A stretch of DNA of 64,000 nucleotides from Pseudomonas haemolytica. Lineage in GTDB: Bacteria; Pseudomonadota; Gammaproteobacteria; Pseudomonadales; Pseudomonadaceae. Shown in pieces: positions 50,206 to 58,585 of the stretch (positions within the stretch are counted from its first letter, which is position 1; every line of letters begins with the position of its first letter). Below the pieces are notes generated by a model, which was given only the letters and a program-made list of their open reading frames with translations, was not told the origin of the DNA and did not search any database. Where the stretch lies: NCBI RefSeq assembly GCF_009659625.1, contig NZ_VOIW01000009.1, forward strand, positions 140,222 through 204,221, given 5' to 3'. The position numbers were made by a program, and so were the translations under genes.

Positions 50206-53100
50206 ATGCAAACCGACACAACTCGCGAGAACCCGCAGGGCTCCGTGCCGCAGGCCGCTGATTCGAATCTGGATCTGTCCGCCACCGCACCTGGCCAACT
50301 GCGCGTGATCAAGCGTAACGGCACTGTCGTTCCTTATACCGATGACAAAATCACCGTCGCCATCACCAAAGCGTTTCTTGCAGTTGAAGGCGGCACCGCT
50401 GCTGCCTCGTCGCGCATCCACGACACCGTTGCCCGCCTGACCGAACAGGTCACCGCAACCTTCAAGCGTCGCATGCCATCGGGCGGCACCATCCACATCG
50501 AAGAAATCCAGGACCAGGTCGAACTGGCCCTGATGCGTGCCGGCGAGCAGAAAGTAGCCCGCGACTACGTGATCTACCGTGACTCGCGCGCCAAGGAACG
50601 TGCTGTACGTTCCCCAGCCGAAGAAGCTGCCGTACAAGCGCACCCGTCGATCCGCATCACCCTGGCTGACGGTACGTTTGCACCGCTGGACCTGGGCCGC
50701 CTGAACACCATCATCACCGAGGCCTGCGAGGGCCTGGAAGAAGTCGATGGTGACCTGATCCAGCGCGAAACCCTGAAGAACCTGTACGACGGCGTGGCCC
50801 TGACCGACGTCAACACTGCCCTGGTGATGACCGCCCGTACCCTGGTTGAGCGTGAACCGAACTACTCGTTCGTCACCGCACGCCTGCTGATGGACACCCT
50901 GCGTGCCGAAGGCCTGGGCTTCCTCGGCGTCGCCGACAGCGCCACTCACCACGAGATGGCCGACCTGTACGCCAAGGCCCTGCCTGCCTACATCGCCAAG
51001 GGTATCGAATTCGAATTGCTGAACCCGATCCTGGCCACCTTCGACCTGGAAAAACTCGGCAAGGCGATCAACCACGAGCGCGACCAACAGTTCACCTACC
51101 TGGGCCTGCAAACCCTGTACGACCGTTACTTCATCCACAAGGACGGTATCCGCTTCGAACTGCCGCAAGTGTTCTTCATGCGCGTGGCCATGGGCCTGGC
51201 GATCGAAGAGAAGCACAAAGAAGACCGTGCCATCGAGTTCTACAACCTGTTGTCGTCCTTCGACTACATGTCGTCGACCCCGACCCTGTTCAACGCCGGC
51301 ACCCTGCGTCCACAGCTGTCGAGCTGCTACCTGACCACCGTGCCGGATGACCTGTCGGGCATCTACCACGCGATCCACGACAACGCCATGCTGTCCAAAT
51401 TCGCTGGCGGCCTGGGTAACGACTGGACGCCAGTGCGTGCACTGGGCTCGTACATCAAGGGCACCAACGGCAAGTCGCAAGGTGTTGTACCGTTCCTGAA
51501 AGTGGTGAACGACACCGCTGTAGCCGTGAACCAGGGTGGCAAGCGCAAAGGCGCTGTCTGTGCCTACCTGGAAACCTGGCACATGGACATCGAAGAGTTC
51601 ATCGAGCTGCGCAAGAACACCGGTGATGATCGTCGCCGTACCCACGACATGAACACTGCCAACTGGATCCCTGACCTGTTCATGAAGCGTGTCTTCGATG
51701 ACGGCCCGTGGACCCTGTTCTCGCCATCCGAAGTGCCAGACCTGCACGACCTGACCGGCAAGGCCTTCGAAGAGCGTTACGAGTACTACGAAGCCCTGTC
51801 CCAGTACCCAGGCAAGATCAAGCTGTTCAAGACCATCCAGGCCAAAGACCTGTGGCGCAAAATGCTCTCCATGCTGTTTGAAACCGGCCACCCATGGCTG
51901 ACCTTCAAAGACCCGTGCAACCTGCGCAGCCCGCAGCAGCACGTAGGCGTGGTCCACAGTTCGAACCTGTGCACCGAGATCACCTTGAACACCAACAAGG
52001 ACGAAATCGCCGTTTGCAACCTGGGCTCGATCAACCTGCCGAACCACATCGTCAACGGCAAGCTGGACACCGCCAAGCTGGAACGCACCGTGAACACCGC
52101 CGTTCGCATGCTCGATAACGTTATCGACATCAACTACTACTCGGTGCCACAGGCGCAGAATTCCAACTTCAAGCACCGCCCGGTTGGCCTGGGCATCATG
52201 GGCTTCCAGGATGCGCTGTACCTGCAGCACATTCCTTACGGTTCCGATGCAGCGGTCGAGTTCGCCGACAAGTCCATGGAAGCGGTCAGCTACTACGCGA
52301 TCCAGGCTTCCTGCGACCTGGCCGACGAGCGCGGCGCCTACGAGACGTTCCAGGGTTCGCTGTGGTCCAAGGGCATCCTGCCGCTGGATTCGCAACAGAT
52401 CCTGATCGAAGCCCGTGGCCAGAAGTACATCGACGTTGACCTGAACGAAACCCTGGACTGGGCGCCGGTACGTGCCCGTGTGCAGAAAGGTATTCGTAAC
52501 TCCAACATCATGGCCATCGCACCGACTGCCACCATCGCCAACATCACTGGCGTATCGCAGTCGATCGAACCGACCTACCAGAACCTGTATGTGAAATCGA
52601 ACCTGTCGGGCGAATTCACCGTGATCAACCCGTACCTGGTTCGCGACCTGAAAGCCCGCGGCCTGTGGGACTCGGTGATGATCAACGACCTGAAGTACTA
52701 CGACGGTTCGGTACAGCAGATCGAACGTATCCCGCAAGAACTCAAAGAGCTCTACGCGACCGCGTTCGAAGTAGACACCAAGTGGATCGTTGACGCCGCC
52801 AGCCGTCGTCAGAAGTGGATCGACCAGGCTCAGTCGCTGAACCTCTACATCGCCGGCGCTTCGGGCAAGAAGCTGGACGTGACCTACCGCATGGCTTGGT
52901 ACCGTGGCCTGAAAACCACTTACTACCTCCGTGCCCTGGCCGCGACCAGCACCGAGAAATCGACCATCAACACCGGCAAGCTGAACGCAGTGTCCAGCGG
53001 CAACCACGGTGATGACTCGGTACTCGCAGCGCCAGCCGGCCCGGCACCAGTGCCAAAGGCCTGCGCGATTGATGAGCCGGATTGCGAAGCTTGCCAATAA
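50206..53100 (+). CDS. nrdA: Class Ia ribonucleotide reductase, alpha subunit
   Basis: The 964-residue enzyme makes deoxynucleotides. Two N-terminal ATP-cone domains (about 38-120 and 145-240) explain the length beyond E. coli NrdA (761), as in P. aeruginosa. The active site has Cys374 (SSCYL), Asn587-Leu-Cys589-Thr-Glu591 and Cys604; the C-terminal CEAC is the redox relay. ATG 50206 follows GGAGA. The partner nrdB (radical subunit) is not adjacent; the next gene is on the other strand. Confidence 0.96.
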   Translation: MQTDTTRENPQGSVPQAADSNLDLSATAPGQLRVIKRNGTVVPYTDDKITVAITKAFLAVEGGTAAASSRIHDTVARLTEQVTATFKRRMPSGGTIHIEEIQDQVELALMRAGEQKVARDYVIYRDSRAKERAVRSPAEEAAVQAHPSIRITLADGTFAPLDLGRLNTIITEACEGLEEVDGDLIQRETLKNLYDGVALTDVNTALVMTARTLVEREPNYSFVTARLLMDTLRAEGLGFLGVADSATHHEMADLYAKALPAYIAKGIEFELLNPILATFDLEKLGKAINHERDQQFTYLGLQTLYDRYFIHKDGIRFELPQVFFMRVAMGLAIEEKHKEDRAIEFYNLLSSFDYMSSTPTLFNAGTLRPQLSSCYLTTVPDDLSGIYHAIHDNAMLSKFAGGLGNDWTPVRALGSYIKGTNGKSQGVVPFLKVVNDTAVAVNQGGKRKGAVCAYLETWHMDIEEFIELRKNTGDDRRRTHDMNTANWIPDLFMKRVFDDGPWTLFSPSEVPDLHDLTGKAFEERYEYYEALSQYPGKIKLFKTIQAKDLWRKMLSMLFETGHPWLTFKDPCNLRSPQQHVGVVHSSNLCTEITLNTNKDEIAVCNLGSINLPNHIVNGKLDTAKLERTVNTAVRMLDNVIDINYYSVPQAQNSNFKHRPVGLGIMGFQDALYLQHIPYGSDAAVEFADKSMEAVSYYAIQASCDLADERGAYETFQGSLWSKGILPLDSQQILIEARGQKYIDVDLNETLDWAPVRARVQKGIRNSNIMAIAPTATIANITGVSQSIEPTYQNLYVKSNLSGEFTVINPYLVRDLKARGLWDSVMINDLKYYDGSVQQIERIPQELKELYATAFEVDTKWIVDAASRRQKWIDQAQSLNLYIAGASGKKLDVTYRMAWYRGLKTTYYLRALAATSTEKSTINTGKLNAVSSGNHGDDSVLAAPAGPAPVPKACAIDEPDCEACQ

Positions 53101-53135
53101 GCTGAGCCAATCCAGGGCTTGAACGCCCTGGATTG

Positions 53136-53181
53136 AAAAAGCCCGATAGACCCTGATCGCATGGGGTTTATCGGGCTTTTT
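53136..53181. terminator. Bidirectional terminator after nrdA
   Basis: AAAAAGCCCGATA is mirrored by TATCGGGCTTTTT, with an inner stem of ACCC and GGGT. A second hairpin, TCCAGGGC-ttgaac-GCCCTGGA, lies directly before it at 53111-53132. It separates nrdA from the convergent effector-like gene. Confidence 0.85.
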
Positions 53182-53193
53182 CGTTTCTCGCCC

Positions 53194-54288
53194 CTAGAGG
53201 AACGCGTAGGCAATACCCTGCTTCGGTGCGCCTCCTCGTCTTCCCCACAGCTCCACTCGCCCATCGATCACCGCCATCGAGTGGCGATCATAGGCCACGA
53301 CACCGAGCTTACCGCTCGCCAGCTCACTGCTCGAAGACCGCCGGTAAAGCCCTTTCAACCCCAGGCGATCCAACGCTTCGTGGGGCATTTCGCCGTTATT
53401 CAGGCTTTGCATCGCATGGGCGAAACTTCTCTTCGAGGCATTAGGGTTGTCATCCAGACCATTCCCCTCTTCCTGCGCACGCTTGGCACTCACAGCGAAC
53501 ATAAAGTTGGCGTCAGTCATCATCGCCGGATCATCGCCCTTGAACTGTGCGTAAGCCGCCGCCTGTCTCAATTCATCTTTGGACAGATTCACTTCGAATC
53601 CGTCCCGCATTTTCACGTAGTAACCATCGCCCGTCTCTTTCACCTCACTGAAAACGTCGGTGGGCTTCTGCCCAAACTTCATCATTGCAGCCTTTATTGC
53701 TGAAACGGTGACGCAATTACCGTCCGGCCCCTGGCTGAACCCACTCCAGATATTGTCAGGCTTTTTCCCTGGATTACTTTGATCAGGCTTGTAGTTGAAG
53801 TGCTTGGAGCCTTCGGTAATCGGCAGATTACTCATGGGCTCGCTAGGGCCAAAATTGTTTGGATTGGCCCTGCCGCCACCACCGCCACCACCGCCGCCAG
53901 GTGATGGAGCGGGGGAAGGCGGTGATGGTGTCGGCGATGCATCATCCAGTTCTGGAAACCACAACTTCATCAGCCGCCGCATATACTCCAACCAAGAGAC
54001 GTCAGCCTTTTCCATCAGCTCTTTCATGATCTCTTTGAATTTTTCGTCACCCAGTTCTTCGCGCTTATCATTCAACTTGTTGCGAAGGTCTTGAGCCGTC
54101 TGGCTCTTGGATGTTTTTTCGGCATCCATCAATTCACTGAGCAATTTCCTGACCGACTCCGTGTTGGCAGCCTTGTCATCGTTGGCCCCATACGCCGGAC
54201 TTTGCCGCCCATACGTGCCGCCATAGACAGTCGCGTCGAAACCACGCGCTCCACGCGCGCTTCCCTCCCACAGTGCATAGCCCGCCAT
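53194..54288 (-). CDS. Putative cysteine-protease-fold effector or toxin
   Basis: I do not recognise the family of this 364-residue protein. It has no signal peptide. Residues 40-110 are helical and charged; 116-140 form a Pro/Ser linker ending in nine glycines; residues 180-364 form a compact domain. That domain has a Cys192 at the start of a helix (DGNCVTVSAIKAAM) and a late HSMAVIDGRVELW with His336 and Asp342. This order is typical of papain-like or C39-like folds. The linker architecture resembles secreted toxins or effectors. No immunity, chaperone or secretion gene is adjacent. Its activity is inferred only. Confidence 0.6.
   Translation of the reverse strand: MAGYALWEGSARGARGFDATVYGGTYGRQSPAYGANDDKAANTESVRKLLSELMDAEKTSKSQTAQDLRNKLNDKREELGDEKFKEIMKELMEKADVSWLEYMRRLMKLWFPELDDASPTPSPPSPAPSPGGGGGGGGGRANPNNFGPSEPMSNLPITEGSKHFNYKPDQSNPGKKPDNIWSGFSQGPDGNCVTVSAIKAAMMKFGQKPTDVFSEVKETGDGYYVKMRDGFEVNLSKDELRQAAAYAQFKGDDPAMMTDANFMFAVSAKRAQEEGNGLDDNPNASKRSFAHAMQSLNNGEMPHEALDRLGLKGLYRRSSSSELASGKLGVVAYDRHSMAVIDGRVELWGRRGGAPKQGIAYAFL
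53870..53902. repeat. CCACCACCG microrepeat coding polyglycine
   Basis: A run of CCA and CCG triplets encodes nine glycines of the effector-like gene. It is a possible slippage site that would change length in steps of one residue. Confidence 0.7.
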
Positions 54289-54404
54289 TTACTTACCCCT
54301 ATAGTCGCTGGACGACGTTCGTCCGTTGGCTCATACGTGGCGAAATTGGCGTTACGCGTTCCCGCATCGGGGTAAGGTGAAACAAGCAGTAAATGACTAA
54401 CTAG

Positions 54405-54450
54405 CGCGCACAAAAAAGGCCCCTCGATCGAGGGGCCTTTTTTGTGCGCG
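54405..54450. terminator. 46-bp perfect palindrome terminating flgBCDE
   Basis: A stem of GGCCCCTC and GAGGGGCC is flanked by six A and six T and extended by GCGCAC/GTGCGC, so that all 46 bases are palindromic. It lies 19 bp beyond the flgE stop and works in both directions. Confidence 0.9.
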
Positions 54451-54468
54451 GGTACTTGAGCGCCGGTA

Positions 54469-55785
54469 TCAGGTCATCTGAATGATGGTCTGCATGATGG
54501 TGCTCTGGGTGGAGATGGTCTTGGCGTTCGCCTGATAGTTGCTCTGGGCCTTGATCAGATCCACCAGCTCGTTGGTCAGGTTGACGTTGGAGTTCTCCAG
54601 GGAGGTGGCCTTGATCGAACCCAGAGTGCCAGATTCCGGTGCGTCAAAACCTGGCTGGCCTGACGCGAAGGTTTCTTTCCAAGTCGTACCGCCGGCCGGC
54701 TGCAGGCCCTGCTCGTTGTTGAAGCTGGCCAGGGAAATCTGGCCGATGGCCTTGCTTTGCTGGTTACTAAAGGTGGCGAAGAGCACACCGCTGCCATCGA
54801 TCTTCAGGCCGGTGATCTGGCCGGTGGCATAACCATCGGTGACCGGCGGGTTACGGTAGCTGGCCGAGTTGTACTGAGTGACGGTGCCCATGTTGATGGC
54901 GATGCCGTCTTTGTTCGCCGTCGCATCGTTAGGCTTCCATACGCCATCGGTCACCGTGCCAGGTACCCAATCTTTGATGGTCAAGGTGTTACCGGCAACA
55001 CCGCCGGTCACGATGCTCTTGAGATTACCGGCACCATCGAAGCTCAAGGTCGACGGCACTGGCGCCGTCACCCCAGCACCGGTACCGGTAGGCGCCGAAC
55101 CATCAGGGTTGCGACCATCGATCAAGGTGTAGGCCTGCCACTGGTTGGCATCGGTTTTCACCAGGTACTGCACCATTGGGTGTGCGTTGCCCTGGGAATC
55201 GTACAAGGTGGTGCCGTATTGCGTGGTGAAGGTTTCGGACTTGGTTGGATCAAACGGGTTCTTGGACTGATCGATCACCGGCGACGAAGAGTTCAGGTTG
55301 CTGGAAGAGTCCACCTTGGTAGACGCCTTCGGCGGCAGGTTCGCCAGGTTCAGTTGCAGGTCGACCAGGCCGCCTTTGGTGATTTTGCCATTCTCGTCCG
55401 CAGCATAACCTTGCAGACGCGAGGTACCCGTATTGTTAGTGATGTAGCCGTCTTTGTCCGCGCGGAATGCGCCGCTACGGGTGTACTCCAGCGAGCCGTC
55501 GCTGCCCTTCTGCACGAAGAAGCCACCGCCCTGGATCGCCATATCAAGGATGCCACCGCTACCGTTGACGTCACCCTGTGTGAACTGCTGGGACACCGCC
55601 GCCAGGTTCACACCGTTGCCGATGCTGTTCTGGCCGGTACCCAGCTTGGAAGCCGCGTAGATGTCCGAGAATTCCGCACGGGATGACTTGAAGCCAGTGG
55701 TCGCGACGTTGGCGATGTTGTTGCCGGTCACGTCCAGTTGTTTGTTGGCCGCATAGAGGCCGCTAAGGCCGATATTAAAAGACAT
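54469..55785 (-). CDS. flgE: Flagellar hook protein FlgE
   Basis: The 438-residue hook subunit starts SFNIGLSGLYAANKQLDVTG, with the flagellar rod/hook signature NNIANVATTGFKSSRAEF. It ends in the conserved NVNLTNELVDLIKAQSNYQA heptad region. The variable central part (about 150-330) is rich in Gly, Thr and Ala. It is the last gene of flgBCDE here; flgFGHIJKL are not downstream, so the operon is split at this point. Confidence 0.96.
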   Translation of the reverse strand: MSFNIGLSGLYAANKQLDVTGNNIANVATTGFKSSRAEFSDIYAASKLGTGQNSIGNGVNLAAVSQQFTQGDVNGSGGILDMAIQGGGFFVQKGSDGSLEYTRSGAFRADKDGYITNNTGTSRLQGYAADENGKITKGGLVDLQLNLANLPPKASTKVDSSSNLNSSSPVIDQSKNPFDPTKSETFTTQYGTTLYDSQGNAHPMVQYLVKTDANQWQAYTLIDGRNPDGSAPTGTGAGVTAPVPSTLSFDGAGNLKSIVTGGVAGNTLTIKDWVPGTVTDGVWKPNDATANKDGIAINMGTVTQYNSASYRNPPVTDGYATGQITGLKIDGSGVLFATFSNQQSKAIGQISLASFNNEQGLQPAGGTTWKETFASGQPGFDAPESGTLGSIKATSLENSNVNLTNELVDLIKAQSNYQANAKTISTQSTIMQTIIQMT

Positions 55786-55816
55786 GTTTCTCTCCCTCTG
55801 CCGTATTTAGCCGGCT

Positions 55817-56536
55817 CTATGTACCGATAGTCTGAATTTGCGACAGCTTGACGCTGCCCATGCCGCCTGCAAGGTTGAGCAGCATTTCGCCGCCGGTCTT
55901 GCTCAGGGTCACGCTGGTGACCGTAGCTGGCAGCGAGGTGGCCAGGGCTAACGGTTCACCCTTGTCATTTTTGGTAGTTGCATTGAAGGTGTAGGTGCCA
56001 GCTGGAGCAACCTCGCCCTTGTCGTTCTTGCCATCCCAGATAAAGTTCTGGCTGCCGGCACTCTGCGCGCCCATGTCCACGGTGCGCACGACATTGCCGT
56101 CTTTGTCGGTGATCTTGACGGAGACGTTGCCCACCGCCGATGTCACCGCCACCGAACCGGTCATGCTCTTGCTGGTATCGACCATGGCCTTGTCGGTCTG
56201 GGTAATGATCGACCGCCCCACCAGCGACGAAGCCTGCAGCGCTTGCGACGAGCTGAAGTTGCTGGAGATGTTATTCACCGAGTCGTTCAGGGTGTTGATG
56301 CCTTCCAGGCTGCTGAACTGTGCAAGCTGGGCCACGAACGCGCCGTTATCCTGGGGCGACAGCGGGTTCTGGTTTTTCAGCTGGGTGACCAGCAGCTGCA
56401 GGAATGCATCCTTGCCCAGCGACTGGTTGCCAGTGGCAGCTTTGGAAACATTCGATACATTGTTCGAAGCGTCCTTGACCTTGGAATTGAACAGGTCCTG
56501 GACTGCTGTGTTGTTAGACGTATCAACGATGGCCAT
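55817..56536 (-). CDS. flgD: Flagellar hook assembly scaffold FlgD
   Basis: The 239-residue hook-capping protein has the FlgD signature GKDAFLQLLVTQLKNQNPLS near 41-60 and a C-terminal FlgD Ig-like/TUDOR region with KNDKGEVAPAGTYTF. It sits on the growing hook tip and is discarded after assembly. It lies 31 bp before flgE and 16 bp after flgC. Confidence 0.95.
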   Translation of the reverse strand: MAIVDTSNNTAVQDLFNSKVKDASNNVSNVSKAATGNQSLGKDAFLQLLVTQLKNQNPLSPQDNGAFVAQLAQFSSLEGINTLNDSVNNISSNFSSSQALQASSLVGRSIITQTDKAMVDTSKSMTGSVAVTSAVGNVSVKITDKDGNVVRTVDMGAQSAGSQNFIWDGKNDKGEVAPAGTYTFNATTKNDKGEPLALATSLPATVTSVTLSKTGGEMLLNLAGGMGSVKLSQIQTIGT

Positions 56537-56552
56537 TATTTGGCGCCCCTTA

Positions 56553-56996
56553 TCACTGACCCAGAGTCAGGACCTTCTGCATCATGGCTTTGGCGGTGTT
56601 CATCATTTCCGCGTTGGTCTGGAACGAGCGACTGGCGGAAATCATGTCAGCCATTTCCTCGACTACGTTGACGTTGGGGTAGTAGACATACCCCTTTTCG
56701 TTCGCGGCAGGATGGTTCGGCTCGTAACGGGCTTCAAGGTTGCTCTGGTCCTCGACCACACCCAGCACTTGCACACCGGAGCCGGCTGCGTCCTGGTTCT
56801 GGAACAACGAATCGCTGCCGCCGCCCTGGCCACCCTGGAACATGGTGGCGAACACCGGGTGACGGGCGCGGTAAGTCTGGTCAATGCTCGAAGACACGGT
56901 CTCGGCGTTGGCGATGTTACTGGCGACGGTGTTCAAACGCGTGGTCTGCGCGCTCATGCCACTGCCGGCAATATTGAAAACACTGGACAGGGACAT
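56553..56996 (-). CDS. flgC: Flagellar basal-body rod protein FlgC
   Basis: The 147-residue rod protein has SSVFNIAGSGMSAQTTRLNT and NIANAETV at the N-terminus and VEEMADMISASRSFQTNAEM at the C-terminus, the flagellar axial-protein pattern. It follows flgB by 3 bp. Confidence 0.96.
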   Translation of the reverse strand: MSLSSVFNIAGSGMSAQTTRLNTVASNIANAETVSSSIDQTYRARHPVFATMFQGGQGGGSDSLFQNQDAAGSGVQVLGVVEDQSNLEARYEPNHPAANEKGYVYYPNVNVVEEMADMISASRSFQTNAEMMNTAKAMMQKVLTLGQ

Positions 56997-56999
56997 GGC

Positions 57000-57407
57000 T
57001 TACTCTCCACGCAGGGCTGACATCAGCCCTTTGAATTTGCTGTTGAGCAGGGTGAAGCTGGCCTGGAAGTTCACCGAGTTCTCGGCGTAGTTCGATTGCT
57101 CCAGTTGGGCGTCCACTGTGTTCTGGTCGATCGACGGCTGCATCGGCGTGCGATACAGCAGCGACTCGTCACCATTGCCCAGGCCCTGCGCTTCAATATG
57201 ACGGCTGTTGGTCATGTTCAAGGCAAAGGTGCCGTTCTTGGTCTTGTCCTGTTGTGCAGCGAGCACGGCAGAGAAGTCCAGATCCCGAGCCTTGTAGTTC
57301 GGGGTATCGGCGTTGGCGATGTTGTTGGCCAGGACTTCGGCACGCTGGGCGCGGAAACCCAGGGCTTGTTCGTGGATACCGAGCGCTTTATCGAAGCTGA
57401 TGCTCAT
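57000..57407 (-). CDS. flgB: Flagellar basal-body rod protein FlgB
   Basis: The 135-residue proximal rod protein has RAQRAEVLANNIANADTPNY near 22-41 and a C-terminal coiled-coil segment. ATG 57407 (MSISFDKALGIHEQAL) fits homologues; the frame upstream to 57536 runs through the promoter. It is first in the flgBCDE operon, behind a sigma54 promoter. Confidence 0.95.
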   Translation of the reverse strand: MSISFDKALGIHEQALGFRAQRAEVLANNIANADTPNYKARDLDFSAVLAAQQDKTKNGTFALNMTNSRHIEAQGLGNGDESLLYRTPMQPSIDQNTVDAQLEQSNYAENSVNFQASFTLLNSKFKGLMSALRGE

Positions 57408-57451
57408 GGCGGAAACCTTTAGGCTGACCTGCTGTTCGTTAGCAGGGTTAT

Positions 57452-57467
57452 AGCAAGGTGCATGCCA
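57452..57467 (-). promoter_or_regulatory. Sigma54 promoter of flgBCDE
   Basis: The minus strand reads TGGCATGCACCTTGCT with GG and GC 10 bp apart. It lies 45-60 bp upstream of flgB. Class II and III flagellar genes of Pseudomonas are driven by RpoN with FleQ or FleR, which fits. Confidence 0.88.
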
Positions 57468-57605
57468 ATCTTGCGGGAGCCCGTATATCAAGGGTTTCGA
57501 GGGGAGTTGCCGGCGGCGATGCCAGAAAAGCGGCAAGCGATTTCCGCGTGGCGCCAGTAAAGCGGCAATAAGGAGTTGCCGCTTTCAGGAGGACTGCCGC
57601 ATAAC

Positions 57606-57700
57606 AAATGTGGGAGCGGGCTTGCTCGCGAATGCGGAGGGTAAGTCAACTTATCTCTGACTGACAGAACGCATTCGCGAGCAAGCCCGCTCCCACATTT
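57606..57700. repeat. REPIN, GCGGGCTTGCTCGCGAA subtype
   Basis: Facing REP arms lie between the flgB promoter region and the cheR stop. Confidence 0.9.
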
Positions 57701-57715
57701 TTGATCGCGTACGGC

Positions 57716-58543
57716 TTACTTGGCCTGGTAAATGATCCCCGGGCTGCACTGGACCATCTGGTAGTGATCCGGAAGTCCGTTCAACGCTTCAGAAGCACCG
57801 AGGAACAGGTAGCCCCCGCGCTTGAGCGTGCCGTGGATGCGCAACAAGATGTCTTTCTTCACTTCGGCCGAGAAATAGATCAGCACGTTGCGGCAGAACA
57901 CCATGTCGAACTTGCCCAGGCTGGCGTAGCTATCGAGCAGGTTGAACGAGCGGAACTCTACACGGTTCTTGATCGGGGCCTTGATCGCCCAGCGCCCTGC
58001 CCCTTTCGGGTCAAAGTAGCGTTGCAGGCGCTCTTGGGACAAACCACGGCCCAATGCCAGGCTGTCATACTCACCGGTCTTGCAGTTGGTCAGCATGGTG
58101 CCGGACAAATCCGTGGCGACAATCTGCGCGCCGGCCTTCAACTGGCCCATGTTGGTACGTTCGAACTCGTCAATGGACATCGAGATCGAATACGGTTCCT
58201 GCCCCGAGGAACAGGCCGCCGACCAGATTCGCAAACGTTGGCCCGGGCTGGCCTTGATGGCTTCCGGCAGCACTCTGTTCTTGAGCACTTCAAAGGGGTA
58301 GGTATCACGAAACCATAAGGTTTCGTTGGTGGTCATGGCATCGACCACCATCTCCTTGAGCCCGCTGCGCGGCTGCCCCTGGATCCGCTGGACCAACTCA
58401 CCCAGGGACTTGATGCCCTGCTGTTCCATCAGCTTGTTGAGACGGCTGGATACCAGGTACTGCTTGTTTTCACCGAGCAATATGCCACAGGCCTTTTCCA
58501 GGAAGACCCGGAACTGTTCAAAATCCAAATTACCCGTAGACAC
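57716..58543 (-). CDS. cheR: Chemotaxis protein methyltransferase CheR
   Basis: The 275-residue SAM-dependent enzyme methylates glutamates of chemoreceptors. It has an N-terminal helical domain (about 10-75) and the methyltransferase core, with the SAM site RIWSAACSSGQEPYSISM near 105-122 and FDMVFCRNVLIYFS near 214-227. It follows cheV by 42 bp. Confidence 0.95.
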   Translation of the reverse strand: MSTGNLDFEQFRVFLEKACGILLGENKQYLVSSRLNKLMEQQGIKSLGELVQRIQGQPRSGLKEMVVDAMTTNETLWFRDTYPFEVLKNRVLPEAIKASPGQRLRIWSAACSSGQEPYSISMSIDEFERTNMGQLKAGAQIVATDLSGTMLTNCKTGEYDSLALGRGLSQERLQRYFDPKGAGRWAIKAPIKNRVEFRSFNLLDSYASLGKFDMVFCRNVLIYFSAEVKKDILLRIHGTLKRGGYLFLGASEALNGLPDHYQMVQCSPGIIYQAK

Positions 58544-58585
58544 TGATACCGCCTCTTAAATCGTGTGACCGCCGGGGGACATCCC

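Noticed and set aside
50110..53097. 995-codon open frame antisense to nrdA
   Set aside because: It mirrors the codon pattern of nrdA on the other strand, a common effect in GC-rich genes. Its translation resembles no protein and it has no ribosome binding site.
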